Positions 16,887-24,841 of a DNA stretch of 64,000 nucleotides are shown here, piece by piece. Position 1 is the first letter of the stretch; every line of letters begins with the position of its first letter. The translations under genes were made by a program, and so were the position numbers. The stretch covers positions 46,867 through 110,866 of the forward strand of contig CAJULA010000001.1 of the NCBI GenBank assembly GCA_910587155.1, written 5' to 3'. This stretch comes from an uncultured Lachnospiraceae bacterium (GTDB lineage: Bacteria > Bacillota > Clostridia > Lachnospirales > Lachnospiraceae). The notes under the pieces are model-generated. The model worked only from the letters and a program-made list of their open reading frames with translations, did no database searches and was not told where the DNA came from.

Positions 16887-18145
16887 GAGAGTACGATATT
16901 GTGATCGTGGGAGGCGGGCCGGCCGGTCTTGCCGCCGCCGTATCTGCGAAAAAGGCAGGGGCAGAGCGGGTTCTGATTCTGGAGCGGGATCAGGAAGCCG
17001 GTGGCATTCTGAATCAGTGTATCCACAATGGCTTCGGCCTGCATACGTTCCGGGAAGAGCTGACCGGGCCGGAATATGCCATGCGTTTCCTGTCTATGGC
17101 AAAGGAACTGCGGATACCCTGTGAGACAGATACGATGGTGATGGGAATAGACCGTGATAAAGTGGTGACGGCGATGAACCGCAGACAGGGGATGTTTCGT
17201 GTCAGGGCCAGAGCCATAATCCTGGCGATGGGCTGCCGGGAGAGAGCCAGAGGGGCCCTGAATATTCCGGGGTATCGTCCGGCGGGCATTTTTTCCGCAG
17301 GGACGGCCCAGCGGCTTGTCAACAGGGAAGGCTATATGCCCGGCAGGGAAGTTGTGATCCTTGGCTCCGGCGATATCGGGCTGATTATGGCCCGTCGTAT
17401 GACACTGGAAGGCGCCAGAGTCCATGTGGTGGCAGAACGGCTGCCGTACTGTGGCGGCCTGCAGCGCAATGTTGTCCAGTGTCTTTACGATTACGGGATT
17501 CCTCTCAGACTCTCCCATACGGTGGTGGATATCCGGGGCAGAGAGCGTCTGGAGGGTGTCACACTGTCCCGGGTGGATGAGTGGGGCAGGCCGGTCCCCG
17601 GCATGGAGGAGGACTATGCCTGCGATACGCTGCTGCTGTCCGTGGGACTGATTCCGGAAAACGAACTGTCCCGGTCGATGGGGGTGGAAATGGATCCGGT
17701 CACGTCCGGCCCGGTGGTCAATGAAAGCCTGGAGACAAACATACCGGGTGTGTTTGCCTGCGGCAATGTACTCCATGTGCACGATCTGGTAGATTATGTG
17801 TCTGAAGAAGCAACGCGGGCGGGAGAAAATGCGGCCGGATTTGCCAGTGGCGTTTTGCCGGGAGCAGAAAACATGGTTCCGCTTATCGCCGGCCGGGGTG
17901 TACGCTATTGTGTGCCCGGCCGGATCGACGTCAAACGCATGGCGCAGGAGCTTCCGGTGCGGTTTCGGGCAGATCGCATCTACAGAGAGGCGCTGCTGAC
18001 GGTTCGCTGCGATGGCAGGCTTTTCCTGCGTAAAAAGAAAAGGATCATGAAGCCGGGGGAAATGGAGGAGATTTTTCTGCGCAGAGAAGAACTTTGTGCA
18101 CAAAGCGGCCTGCGCGGGATTACCATTGCCGTAGAAGAGGAGTGA
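16883..18145 (+). CDS. NAD(P)/FAD-dependent oxidoreductase subunit of the G3P module
   Basis: 420 residues from a GTG start at 16883 that overlaps the previous stop codon (GTGA) and is preceded by GGGAGAAGG; the open frame extends upstream but without family sequence. Two nucleotide-binding folds are visible: IVIVGGGPAGLAAAVSA at the N-terminus and VILGSGDIGLIMARRM near residue 155. VFACGNVLHVHDLVD near residue 293 is the usual C-terminal FAD contact. This is the pyridine-nucleotide-disulfide-like partner found beside clostridial GlpA and DUF1667 genes, replacing GlpB; it probably carries electrons between the GlpA flavin and an external acceptor. No redox CxxC is seen in the FAD domain. Confidence 0.85.
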   Translation: MREYDIVIVGGGPAGLAAAVSAKKAGAERVLILERDQEAGGILNQCIHNGFGLHTFREELTGPEYAMRFLSMAKELRIPCETDTMVMGIDRDKVVTAMNRRQGMFRVRARAIILAMGCRERARGALNIPGYRPAGIFSAGTAQRLVNREGYMPGREVVILGSGDIGLIMARRMTLEGARVHVVAERLPYCGGLQRNVVQCLYDYGIPLRLSHTVVDIRGRERLEGVTLSRVDEWGRPVPGMEEDYACDTLLLSVGLIPENELSRSMGVEMDPVTSGPVVNESLETNIPGVFACGNVLHVHDLVDYVSEEATRAGENAAGFASGVLPGAENMVPLIAGRGVRYCVPGRIDVKRMAQELPVRFRADRIYREALLTVRCDGRLFLRKKKRIMKPGEMEEIFLRREELCAQSGLRGITIAVEEE

Positions 18146-18151
18146 GTGGAA

Positions 18152-18526
18152 ATGGAAAAGAGAGAGCTGACCTGTATCTGTTGCCCTATGGGCTGTTCCG
18201 TTACCGCTACAATGGATGGCGGGGAGATCGTGGAAATCATCGGGCATAGCTGTCAGAGAGGAAAGGATTATGCGGCGGGTGAAGTGACACATCCCACCCG
18301 CGTCGTGACTTCGACAGTCAGCGTAGAGGGCGGAAGGGACCCGGTCATCTCCGTGAAAACAAGGGAGGCCATCCCCAAAGAGAAAATCTTTGACTGTATG
18401 AGAGCGATCAATGCCACTACGGCATATGCCCCGGTGGAGGCCGGGGACATCCTGCTGGAAAATGTGGCGGGGACGGGCGTGGATGTCATCGCCACCAAAG
18501 CGGTCGTGAAAAGGCTTTACACGTAA
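18152..18526 (+). CDS. DUF1667 protein, third subunit of the G3P oxidation module
   Basis: 124 residues from ATG 18152, with AGGAG about ten bases upstream. A GTG six bases earlier is too close to the ribosome site. The N-terminal CICCPMGC and a later Cys in HSCQRGKDY could bind an iron-sulfur centre, and the molybdopterin-oxidoreductase-like CPMGC pattern is typical of DUF1667. Members nearly always follow the two oxidoreductase genes above in Clostridia, so a role as small electron-transfer subunit is inferred. It ends where a strong promoter for the next small gene begins. Confidence 0.85.
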   Translation: MEKRELTCICCPMGCSVTATMDGGEIVEIIGHSCQRGKDYAAGEVTHPTRVVTSTVSVEGGRDPVISVKTREAIPKEKIFDCMRAINATTAYAPVEAGDILLENVAGTGVDVIATKAVVKRLYT

Positions 18527-18544
18527 TCTTTTCACTGTTATAAT
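18516..18544 (+). promoter_or_regulatory. strong sigma-A-type promoter
   Basis: TTTACA (18516-18521), 17 bases, TATAAT (18539-18544). It overlaps the last codons of the DUF1667 gene and points at the 63-residue gene at 18588, giving it independent transcription. Confidence 0.75.
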
Positions 18545-18587
18545 AAAGGCAGCACAGAAACGGGATTTTAGGAAAGCAGGTGATTGT

Positions 18588-18779
18588 ATGCCAAACAGCG
18601 CGGAAATTGCGAAGATTACGATCGAAGATTTCAGAGAGATCCAACGATATATGACGATCGCAAGGAAAGAGAATGCGACAGAGACATATGCAGAGCTAAA
18701 GAAGAAATACATTTCCCTGAAGGCATTGTTAAATGTACTTGGGGTAAATCTGACAGATATTGATGAGATAAAAGAATGA
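18588..18779 (+). CDS. small conserved-looking protein, function unknown
   Basis: 63 residues, ATG preceded by AGCAGGTG at good distance and by a near-consensus promoter 44 bases upstream, so it is very likely expressed. The sequence is charged and helical (EDFREIQRYMTIARKEN, AELKKKYISLKALLNVLGVN) with no Cys, signal peptide or membrane segment. The second half could be a small coiled or helix-hairpin dimer. I do not recognise a family. It stands alone between the glycerol operon and a convergent LacI regulator. Confidence 0.65.
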   Translation: MPNSAEIAKITIEDFREIQRYMTIARKENATETYAELKKKYISLKALLNVLGVNLTDIDEIKE

Positions 18780-18879
18780 TTCCCGATATCTGTCAGTGTT
18801 ACCTTGCAGCCAGTTCAGTGCGGCAATTCCATTTTCCGCCCCGCGGCGCTGCGGGTTTGATGCACCGCTGGCAGCACAG

Positions 18880-19914
18880 TTATTGACTTTCCGTCGTCTC
18901 TCTTGGGATCAGCACGGGCGGTACAACTTTATGGATCGGTTCCTTTAAGGGGACCGGTCTTCTTTTTTTGCGTTCATTCATCAGCTCCACCAGCAGTTTC
19001 ACGGCTTCGTAGGCGATTTTATCAATCTGCTGCCCCACGGTGGAGAGGGGGATGACGGCCTCCTGGGAAACCGGCGAGTTGTCAAAGCCGATGAGCAGAT
19101 AATCTTCCGGCAGTCTGCCGTATTTGCGTATCAGCAGATTTAACAGGATATTGGCATGGTCGTCATTGGAGACGAAGATGCCTTTTTTCATGCCGCCGCA
19201 GTCTGTCTCCAGCTCGTTGAGGATTTCCTGCAGATACATCTGCGTGTGCTCATAATTGTGTTCAAATGGTTTGTAAATGATCCGGTGCCTGAGATTTCTT
19301 TCCCGGCAGACATCGAGAAAGCCGCGGATACGGTCATAGGCAGGGAGGTTTTGCTGCAGGGGGGAATTGGTATGGATCAGGATATCGCAGCCGTGGTCAG
19401 CGAGCAGACTGACGGCCTGCACGGCCCCCATATAGTTGTCGGTGTTGACACTGCACACATATTCGTCCTCCCGTTCTATTGTCACAATGGGAATCTGCAG
19501 TGCAGCCAGCTCCCGGGAGGAAATGGTATAGCTGAGTATAATCATGCCTTCTATTTTATAGGCCATCAGCTCTTCGATATAGCGGCGTTCCGTCTCTTCC
19601 TGCTCATTTCCCACAAAAACAAGAAATTTGTAACCGAAGGTCTCGTATGTCAGCAGTATTTGGTTGAGCATCTCGGAATAGTAATGATTAAACAGACTGG
19701 GAATGACAATACCGATAAACTCGGTCTTGCCGTTTGCGAGAATTTTTGCCACCTTGTTTTCCTTGTAATCAAGTTCTTCCAGGGCATGGCAGATAATCGC
19801 CTGATTCTCCAGGGTGAGAGAGTCAGGATCGTTAAAGTATCTTGATATGGTAGTTTTTGAAAACTTTGTAAATTTCGCAATGTCGTCAAAAGTTACGTTT
19901 TTTTTCTTACTCAT
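18880..19914 (-). CDS. LacI-family transcriptional regulator of the adjacent sugar operon
   Basis: 344 residues; start chosen at the ATG ending at 19914, with AAGAGG upstream. An in-frame ATG at 19983 would add 23 residues and would overlap the promoter. The N-terminus FDDIAKFTKFSKTTISRYFN is a LacI helix-turn-helix with hinge helix, followed by a periplasmic-binding-like sensor domain (GIVIPSLFNHYYSEML, IGFDNSPVS). It is divergent from the ABC transporter/GH32/GH13 operon, and TAACCGGTTA-type operators flank both promoters. It therefore probably represses that operon and itself until a sugar, perhaps sucrose or a fructo-oligosaccharide derivative, binds. Confidence 0.9.
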   Translation of the reverse strand: MSKKKNVTFDDIAKFTKFSKTTISRYFNDPDSLTLENQAIICHALEELDYKENKVAKILANGKTEFIGIVIPSLFNHYYSEMLNQILLTYETFGYKFLVFVGNEQEETERRYIEELMAYKIEGMIILSYTISSRELAALQIPIVTIEREDEYVCSVNTDNYMGAVQAVSLLADHGCDILIHTNSPLQQNLPAYDRIRGFLDVCRERNLRHRIIYKPFEHNYEHTQMYLQEILNELETDCGGMKKGIFVSNDDHANILLNLLIRKYGRLPEDYLLIGFDNSPVSQEAVIPLSTVGQQIDKIAYEAVKLLVELMNERKKRRPVPLKEPIHKVVPPVLIPRETTESQ

Positions 19915-19954
19915 AAAAAGCCTCTTGGTACTTATCATACTTAATCCTGTTTCC

Positions 19955-19983
19955 AGTATAACAAATTTCGGAGACAAGTTCAA
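19955..19983 (-). promoter_or_regulatory. promoter of the LacI-family regulator
   Basis: Read on the minus strand: TTGAAC (19983-19978), 17 bases, TATACT (19960-19955), about 40 bases before the ATG. One operator copy lies immediately upstream of the -35 box. Confidence 0.7.
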
Positions 19984-19987
19984 TAAG

Positions 19988-20029
19988 TAACCGGTTATTA
20001 AATTGAAAAAATAACAAAGTAACCGGTTT
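19988..20029. promoter_or_regulatory. two LacI-type operators on the regulator side
   Basis: TAACCGGTTA (19988-19997, perfect palindrome with central CG) and TAACCGGTTT (20020-20029). Centres are 32 bases apart, about three helical turns. They sit next to the regulator's -35 box, suggesting autoregulation. Confidence 0.7.
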
Positions 20030-20093
20030 TGTAGAAGGTTAACAAGCAGAAAATAGAAAAATTGTGCATAATTTATAAAGTTTTTCTTAGGTG

Positions 20094-20122
20094 TTGACGG
20101 TAAATGGACAGTATGCTACTAT
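20094..20122 (+). promoter_or_regulatory. promoter of the sugar-uptake operon
   Basis: TTGACG (20094-20099), 17 bases, TACTAT (20117-20122), about 80 bases before the binding-protein ATG. Two operator copies start 13 bases downstream of the -10 box. Confidence 0.7.
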
Positions 20123-20134
20123 TATTACGAAAAA

Positions 20135-20156
20135 TAACCGGTTACTTAACTGGTTA
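20135..20156. promoter_or_regulatory. two LacI-type operators over the transcription start
   Basis: TAACCGGTTA (20135-20144) and TAACTGGTTA (20147-20156), centres 12 bases apart on nearly the same helix face. They lie just after the -10 box, where a bound repressor would block transcription start or escape. Together with the two distal copies they could support looping. Confidence 0.75.
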
Positions 20157-20203
20157 TACGTGCAATAAAAAGAAAAAGAAAAGGAAAGAAGGAGGAAAAT
20201 TGC

Positions 20204-21580
20204 ATGAAAAGAAAGGTTTCAGGAAAAGTCATTGCGACAGCATTGACAGTATCGCTTCTGACAACTTCGCTGACCGGATGCACATTCGGGTTTGCAAGTG
20301 ATCCGGATGATCCCAACGAAGTGGCCGAGGAGGTTCCCATTGATACGTCCGTGGATACGTTTGCGTATGACAGTTCGCTGAGCGGAACCAGTATCACGCT
20401 TTTGAACTCAAAGGCCGAGATTCAGGTGGCGCTTGAAAAGATGAGCGCTGCTTACGAGGAGAAATCGGGCGTACATGTGGAGGTCATGCCGGTGACGGAC
20501 GGTGATTCGCCGTATACGAAGGTCGTGAGTCTCTATAATTCCGGTAATCCGCCCACGCTGGCCATATTGGATACGACGGACGTCATTGCGCTGGCGGAGG
20601 AAAAGGCCGCGGATCTGTCCGATGAGCCGTGGACGGCGCAGGCGCAGGGATATCTGACCGAGGTAAACGGCAAGGTTTGCTGTTTCCCGCTCTGCATTGA
20701 GGGAAGAGGCATCATTTATAATAAGGCCGTGATCGAAGAAGCGCTGGGAAGGGAGTTTGACCCGGCTTCCATCAGGACGCAGGACGGTTTTGTGGCGCTT
20801 CTGGAGGAGCTGAAGGCGGCAGGCATCAGCAGGCCGGTTTCCATGGCTAAGGAGGACTGGTCTCTGGGTGCGCATCACCTGCAGTATATCTATGAACTGT
20901 ATGACGGCACCACAGCGGGAGGGCAGCAGAAGATCGAGGAGATCAAAGCCGGAACACTGGATCTGGAAAGCTATGGACGCCTGCAGGAATTCCTCAACAT
21001 GTTTGATATTCTGAAAGCTTACAATGTGGCCCAGGGAGATCCGTTGGGTGCTGATTACGACGAAATGGCCATTGACCTGGCAGACGGCAAAACCGCATTC
21101 TGGTTCAACGGCAACTGGGCATGGCCGAACCTGGCAGAAGCAGGGGCCGAAGAGAGCGACGAATACGGATTTCTGCCGTATTTTATGAACAATGACGAGT
21201 CGGATTTTGCCAACAGTCAGATTCAGGCGTCCCCGTCCAAGCAGGTGATGGTGGACCGGATCGTGGCCAGCGACAAGCAGCAGGCAGCCGCAAAAGAATT
21301 CCTGAACTGGATCGTTTTTTCCGAGATCGGGCAGCAGATGCTGGTCAAGACCTGTAATGTGATTCCGCCGTTCCACAACAATCCCTATGAGCCGGCGGAT
21401 CCTCTGAGCGCGGACATCTACGCAAGAGTGCAGTCCGGCGATGCATTCAATGCATCCGTGATTGTTCCCAATGACCACTGGGCGGTACTGGGCGCTGCCA
21501 TGCAGAAATATCTGGCGGACAGAAGCGACCGCAGCGAACTGATCAGCGCTATTGAAGAATACTGGGCGCAGCAGAATTGA
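20204..21580 (+). CDS. ABC transporter sugar-binding lipoprotein
   Basis: 458 residues, preceded by GAAGGAGGAAAA. Signal peptide with positive N-terminus (MKRKVSGK), hydrophobic stretch and lipobox LTGC with Cys26 as lipid anchor, so it is an extracellular membrane-tethered lipoprotein. The mature part is a family-1 extracellular solute-binding fold (GRGIIYNKAVIEE, AFWFNGNWAWPNL). It should deliver a sugar to the two permeases that follow. The downstream GH32 and amylosucrase-like genes suggest sucrose or short fructans. No ATPase gene is in the operon, so a shared MsmK-type ATPase elsewhere probably powers it. Under control of the divergent LacI regulator. Confidence 0.92.
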   Translation: MKRKVSGKVIATALTVSLLTTSLTGCTFGFASDPDDPNEVAEEVPIDTSVDTFAYDSSLSGTSITLLNSKAEIQVALEKMSAAYEEKSGVHVEVMPVTDGDSPYTKVVSLYNSGNPPTLAILDTTDVIALAEEKAADLSDEPWTAQAQGYLTEVNGKVCCFPLCIEGRGIIYNKAVIEEALGREFDPASIRTQDGFVALLEELKAAGISRPVSMAKEDWSLGAHHLQYIYELYDGTTAGGQQKIEEIKAGTLDLESYGRLQEFLNMFDILKAYNVAQGDPLGADYDEMAIDLADGKTAFWFNGNWAWPNLAEAGAEESDEYGFLPYFMNNDESDFANSQIQASPSKQVMVDRIVASDKQQAAAKEFLNWIVFSEIGQQMLVKTCNVIPPFHNNPYEPADPLSADIYARVQSGDAFNASVIVPNDHWAVLGAAMQKYLADRSDRSELISAIEEYWAQQN

Positions 21581-21599
21581 GAAAGGAGTGGGATAAGAT

Positions 21600-22472
21600 A
21601 TGAAATCAAAAAATAAAGGAAAAGATTTCTGTATGTTTGGACTGCCGGGCATGATCTGCTTTTTTGCAGTCGTGATCGTACCGTTTCTCTATGGTGTATA
21701 TCTGACACTGACTGACTGGGACGGCGTGGCAAGCACCAAAAACTTTATCGGTTTGAGGAATTTTGCAGGTGTGGTGAAGGATTCTCAGTTCTGGTCGTCC
21801 CTGATCCTGACCTTTGAGTATGTGATCGTGGTTGTGCTGCTCGTCAATGTACTTGCCTTTGCCATTGCCTATCTGCTGACCAGAGGGATCAAAGGACAGA
21901 ATTTCTTCCGGGCAGGTTTCTTTACGCCCAATCTGATCGGCGGTATCGTACTGGGATACATATGGCAGTTCGTATTTTCCAGAGCCTTTGTCAGTGTGGG
22001 AGAGTCCACAGGGTGGAGTCTGTTTGGCATTTCCTGGCTGTCCACGCCGGGCAAGGCATTTGCGGCACTGGTACTGGTAACGGTATGGCAGCTTTCCGGC
22101 TACATGATCCTGATCTATGTGGCAGGGTTTATGGGACTGAGTGAGGATGTGATGGAGGCGGCCAGCATCGACGGCGCATCGGGCTGGACACAGATGACCC
22201 ATATTATCATGCCGCTGATGATGTCCTCTATCACGATCTGCCTGTTCCTTACCTTATCCAGAGCGTTTATGGTATATGATGTAAACCTGTCCCTGACGGC
22301 AGGAGGCCCTTACGGTACGACCGAGATGGCAGCCATGCATGTGTACGAAAAAGCCTTCACGTCCAGACAGTTCGGTGTCGGTCAGGCGGAAGCGCTCATA
22401 TTGTTCCTTGTAGTGGCCCTGATCAGCGGCCTGCAGGTATATTTCACGAAAAAACAGGAGGTGGAAGCATAA
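21600..22472 (+). CDS. ABC sugar transporter permease, MalF-type
   Basis: 290 residues with about six membrane segments beginning at FGLPGMICFFAVVIVPFL. The cytoplasmic EAA loop reads EAASIDGASGWTQMTHIIMP near residues 180-200 and contacts the ATPase. It begins 19 bases after the binding-protein gene and its stop overlaps the next start (TAATG), so the two permeases are made in a coupled way and form a heterodimer. Confidence 0.93.
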   Translation: MKSKNKGKDFCMFGLPGMICFFAVVIVPFLYGVYLTLTDWDGVASTKNFIGLRNFAGVVKDSQFWSSLILTFEYVIVVVLLVNVLAFAIAYLLTRGIKGQNFFRAGFFTPNLIGGIVLGYIWQFVFSRAFVSVGESTGWSLFGISWLSTPGKAFAALVLVTVWQLSGYMILIYVAGFMGLSEDVMEAASIDGASGWTQMTHIIMPLMMSSITICLFLTLSRAFMVYDVNLSLTAGGPYGTTEMAAMHVYEKAFTSRQFGVGQAEALILFLVVALISGLQVYFTKKQEVEA

Positions 22473-23332
22473 TGAAGCAGACAACAGTTGGCGGAACGAA
22501 AAGAAAACTGATGAACGCGCTGGCAATTGCCGTTCTGGTCATTATTTTTATCGCATACATGTTCCCGTTCCTTATGGTAGTGATCAATTCTCTCAAACAG
22601 AAGAGGGATATTATCAAAGACCCGTTTTCCTGGCTGTTTACGATCAAGGGTCTGTCCTTTGACAATTTTGTAAAAGCGTTTGTACAGATGGACTTTTTAA
22701 ATGCCTTTAAAAATTCCCTGCTCGTTACCGTCAGTGCCACCGTGCTGGTCACGCTGCTGGCGGCCATGCTGGCATACTATATTGTGCGCAATAAAAACAA
22801 AATCTCGGATCTTACGTTTGCGCTGATGGTAGCTTCCATGATCATTCCCTTTCAGGCGATCATGATTCCGCTGGTGAGTATATACGGCGGCACGCTCAAT
22901 ATACTGAATCACAGACTGACACTGATCTTTATGCATACGGGATTTTCCATGGCCATGTCCGTGTTTATGTTCCATGGCTTTATCAAAGGGAACATTCCCA
23001 TTGCACTGGAAGAGGCGAGCTGTATTGACGGCTGTACCCATATGCAGACCTTTTTCATGATTGTGTTCCCGCTGCTGAAACCGATCATCTCCACGATGGT
23101 GATTCTCAATTCCCTGGCATTCTGGAACGACTTCCTGCTGCCGTCGCTGGTGTTGACCGATAAAAAGCTGCTGACTCTGCCGCTTTCCACGTATAGTTTC
23201 TATGGGACCTATTCGGCGGATTACGGCACCATCATGGCAGGATTGCTTCTCTGCGTCATCCCGATCCTGGTTCTGTATGTGGCTCTCCAGAAACAGATTA
23301 TCGGCGGTGTGGTTGCCGGTGCGGTGAAGTAA
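22472..23332 (+). CDS. ABC sugar transporter permease, MalG-type
   Basis: 286 residues, six predicted membrane segments starting LAIAVLVIIFIAYMFPFLMVV. EAA loop EEASCIDGCTHMQTFFMIVFP near residues 175-195. Start codon overlaps the stop of the first permease by one base. It is the last gene of the uptake operon before a promoter-bearing palindrome, so the glycosidases downstream may be transcribed both from the main promoter and from that internal one. Confidence 0.93.
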   Translation: MKQTTVGGTKRKLMNALAIAVLVIIFIAYMFPFLMVVINSLKQKRDIIKDPFSWLFTIKGLSFDNFVKAFVQMDFLNAFKNSLLVTVSATVLVTLLAAMLAYYIVRNKNKISDLTFALMVASMIIPFQAIMIPLVSIYGGTLNILNHRLTLIFMHTGFSMAMSVFMFHGFIKGNIPIALEEASCIDGCTHMQTFFMIVFPLLKPIISTMVILNSLAFWNDFLLPSLVLTDKKLLTLPLSTYSFYGTYSADYGTIMAGLLLCVIPILVLYVALQKQIIGGVVAGAVK

Positions 23333-23423
23333 GTCTGTTGCAGGATCGGCAAAACATAATCGGCTGCCAATGCTTCAGGGCAGATATCATGGCTCTTACA
23401 CAAATACGGAAAGTGCGTTTCAG

Positions 23424-23465
23424 ACAGGGAGAGGGTATTGACACAATACCCTCTCCCTGTATAAT
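23424..23465 (+). promoter_or_regulatory. consensus promoter embedded in a 37-bp palindrome
   Basis: TTGACA (23438-23443), 16 bases, TATAAT (23460-23465): both hexamers are perfect. The -35 box and spacer lie inside a perfect inverted repeat with 17-base arms (23424-23440 and 23444-23460) and a 3-base centre. The element precedes the GH32 gene by 30 bases. It could be a repressor site over the promoter. No T-run follows the hairpin, so a simple terminator is less likely, although an attenuating hairpin for read-through from the permease gene is possible. Confidence 0.75.
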
Positions 23466-23494
23466 AGATGTAATAAACGAAGGGAAAGGCAGTT

Positions 23495-24817
23495 ATGAAA
23501 AGGGATAAAATACATTTGAAGGCGCCGGGTAACTGGATCAATGATCCGAACGGTTTTATCTATTACAAAGGCAGATACCATATGTTCTATCAGCATTTTC
23601 CCTGTGCGCCGGTATGGGGCACCATGCACTGGGGGCATGCGGTGAGTGAGGATCTGATTCACTGGGAGCATCAGGGCATTGCCCTTTTTCCCACTAAATA
23701 TGAGGATCAGAACGGATGCTTTTCCGGCAGCGCCGTGGAGTGCGGGGGGCGCATGTATCTGTATTATACCGGGATCCGTTACCGGCAGGCTGACAGAGAG
23801 AATATCCATTTCTGCCCGGATGACCGGTTTGAAGCGTCGCAGCTTATGATCTCTTCCGGGGACGGGATTCATTTTGATAATTTCCGGGGCAAGACGGTGA
23901 TTATTCCCGTCATGGGAGAGGGTGCGCCCGGAGATCCGGCTCATACAAGAGATCCAAAAGTCTGGAGAGGGCGGGATGCCTGGTATATGGTTCTTGGCAC
24001 GACGACAGGAGACGGCAGAGGCCGGTTGCTTTTTTACAGGAGCCTGAACCTGCGGGACTGGACCTATGTCAATTGTGTGGACGGCAGCAGGGGCTTTGGG
24101 GATATGTGGGAATGCCCTGATTATTTTGAGACAAAGGGCGGGCAGGTTCTGCTTTTTTCTCCGATGCGTATTATGCGGGACGGAAAGAAGGATGCAAGTC
24201 AGAACATCTGTATGCTGGCGGACTTTATGGAGGAGACTTGTGAGATGCGCCTTTCCGATACCTACCAGTTTGTCGATTACGGTATGGATCTCTATGCGGC
24301 CCAGACGACAGAGGATGCAAAAGGTCGCAGAGTAATGGTCGGCTGGATGCGGATGCCGGAGGCGGTGGACGGAGAATGGTCCGGCATCTTCAGTATTCCC
24401 AGAGTGGTGGAGGTACAGGACGGACATATTTATTTCCGGGTCCATCCCAATGTCGACAATCTCTTCTGCAGAAGGATCAGCTCGCCGGCGGAGGCAGACA
24501 GTGCCGGGTACAAGGTGAGCCTGGATATGGAAGATAAGGAATCCATCGGTATCGGAGGCTACTGGATTTTCCGTCGCGGGTGCCATATCTTTGCCGACCG
24601 GAGCAATGTTTTTGGCAGACATACGGATTACCGGCTGCAATTTATGACACCGGAGCTGCGGGGGGGCTGTCATCTGGATATTTATGTGGATCGGAACCTG
24701 ATCGAGATTTTCGTCAATCATGGGGAATATGTGCTCAGCAATGTGGTATACGGGCTGGATGACGGGATACAGACCGATCTTGCGGGCGGTTGTGAAATTT
24801 ATACGGTGGAGGCATAA
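23495..24817 (+). CDS. GH32 beta-fructosidase (sucrose-6-phosphate hydrolase / fructan hydrolase type)
   Basis: 440 residues, no signal peptide, so it acts in the cytosol. Catalytic motifs are complete: WINDPNG with nucleophile D17, RDP with transition-state stabiliser D153, and ECP with acid/base E206. FSGSAVE and the C-terminal beta-sandwich (IEIFVNHGEYVLS) are also typical. GH32 enzymes release fructose from sucrose, sucrose-6-phosphate or short fructans. Uptake here is by an ABC system rather than a PTS, so unphosphorylated sucrose or fructo-oligosaccharides are the likelier substrates. It has its own consensus promoter inside a palindrome and is followed by an amylosucrase-like enzyme. 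Confidence 0.92.
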   Translation: MKRDKIHLKAPGNWINDPNGFIYYKGRYHMFYQHFPCAPVWGTMHWGHAVSEDLIHWEHQGIALFPTKYEDQNGCFSGSAVECGGRMYLYYTGIRYRQADRENIHFCPDDRFEASQLMISSGDGIHFDNFRGKTVIIPVMGEGAPGDPAHTRDPKVWRGRDAWYMVLGTTTGDGRGRLLFYRSLNLRDWTYVNCVDGSRGFGDMWECPDYFETKGGQVLLFSPMRIMRDGKKDASQNICMLADFMEETCEMRLSDTYQFVDYGMDLYAAQTTEDAKGRRVMVGWMRMPEAVDGEWSGIFSIPRVVEVQDGHIYFRVHPNVDNLFCRRISSPAEADSAGYKVSLDMEDKESIGIGGYWIFRRGCHIFADRSNVFGRHTDYRLQFMTPELRGGCHLDIYVDRNLIEIFVNHGEYVLSNVVYGLDDGIQTDLAGGCEIYTVEA

Positions 24818-24841
24818 AAAAGGAAAGGGTGAGGTCAGAAA

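Noticed and set aside
16724..18712. Long open frame (662 codons) on the minus strand opposite the glycerol-3-phosphate genes
   Set aside because: It lies antisense to two oxidoreductases with complete motifs, is His/Pro/Arg-rich without domain features, and has no ribosome site; it is a by-product of codon bias.
19156..19845. Plus-strand frame of 229 codons opposite the LacI regulator
   Set aside because: Regulator frame has helix-turn-helix, ribosome site and promoter; this one has none.
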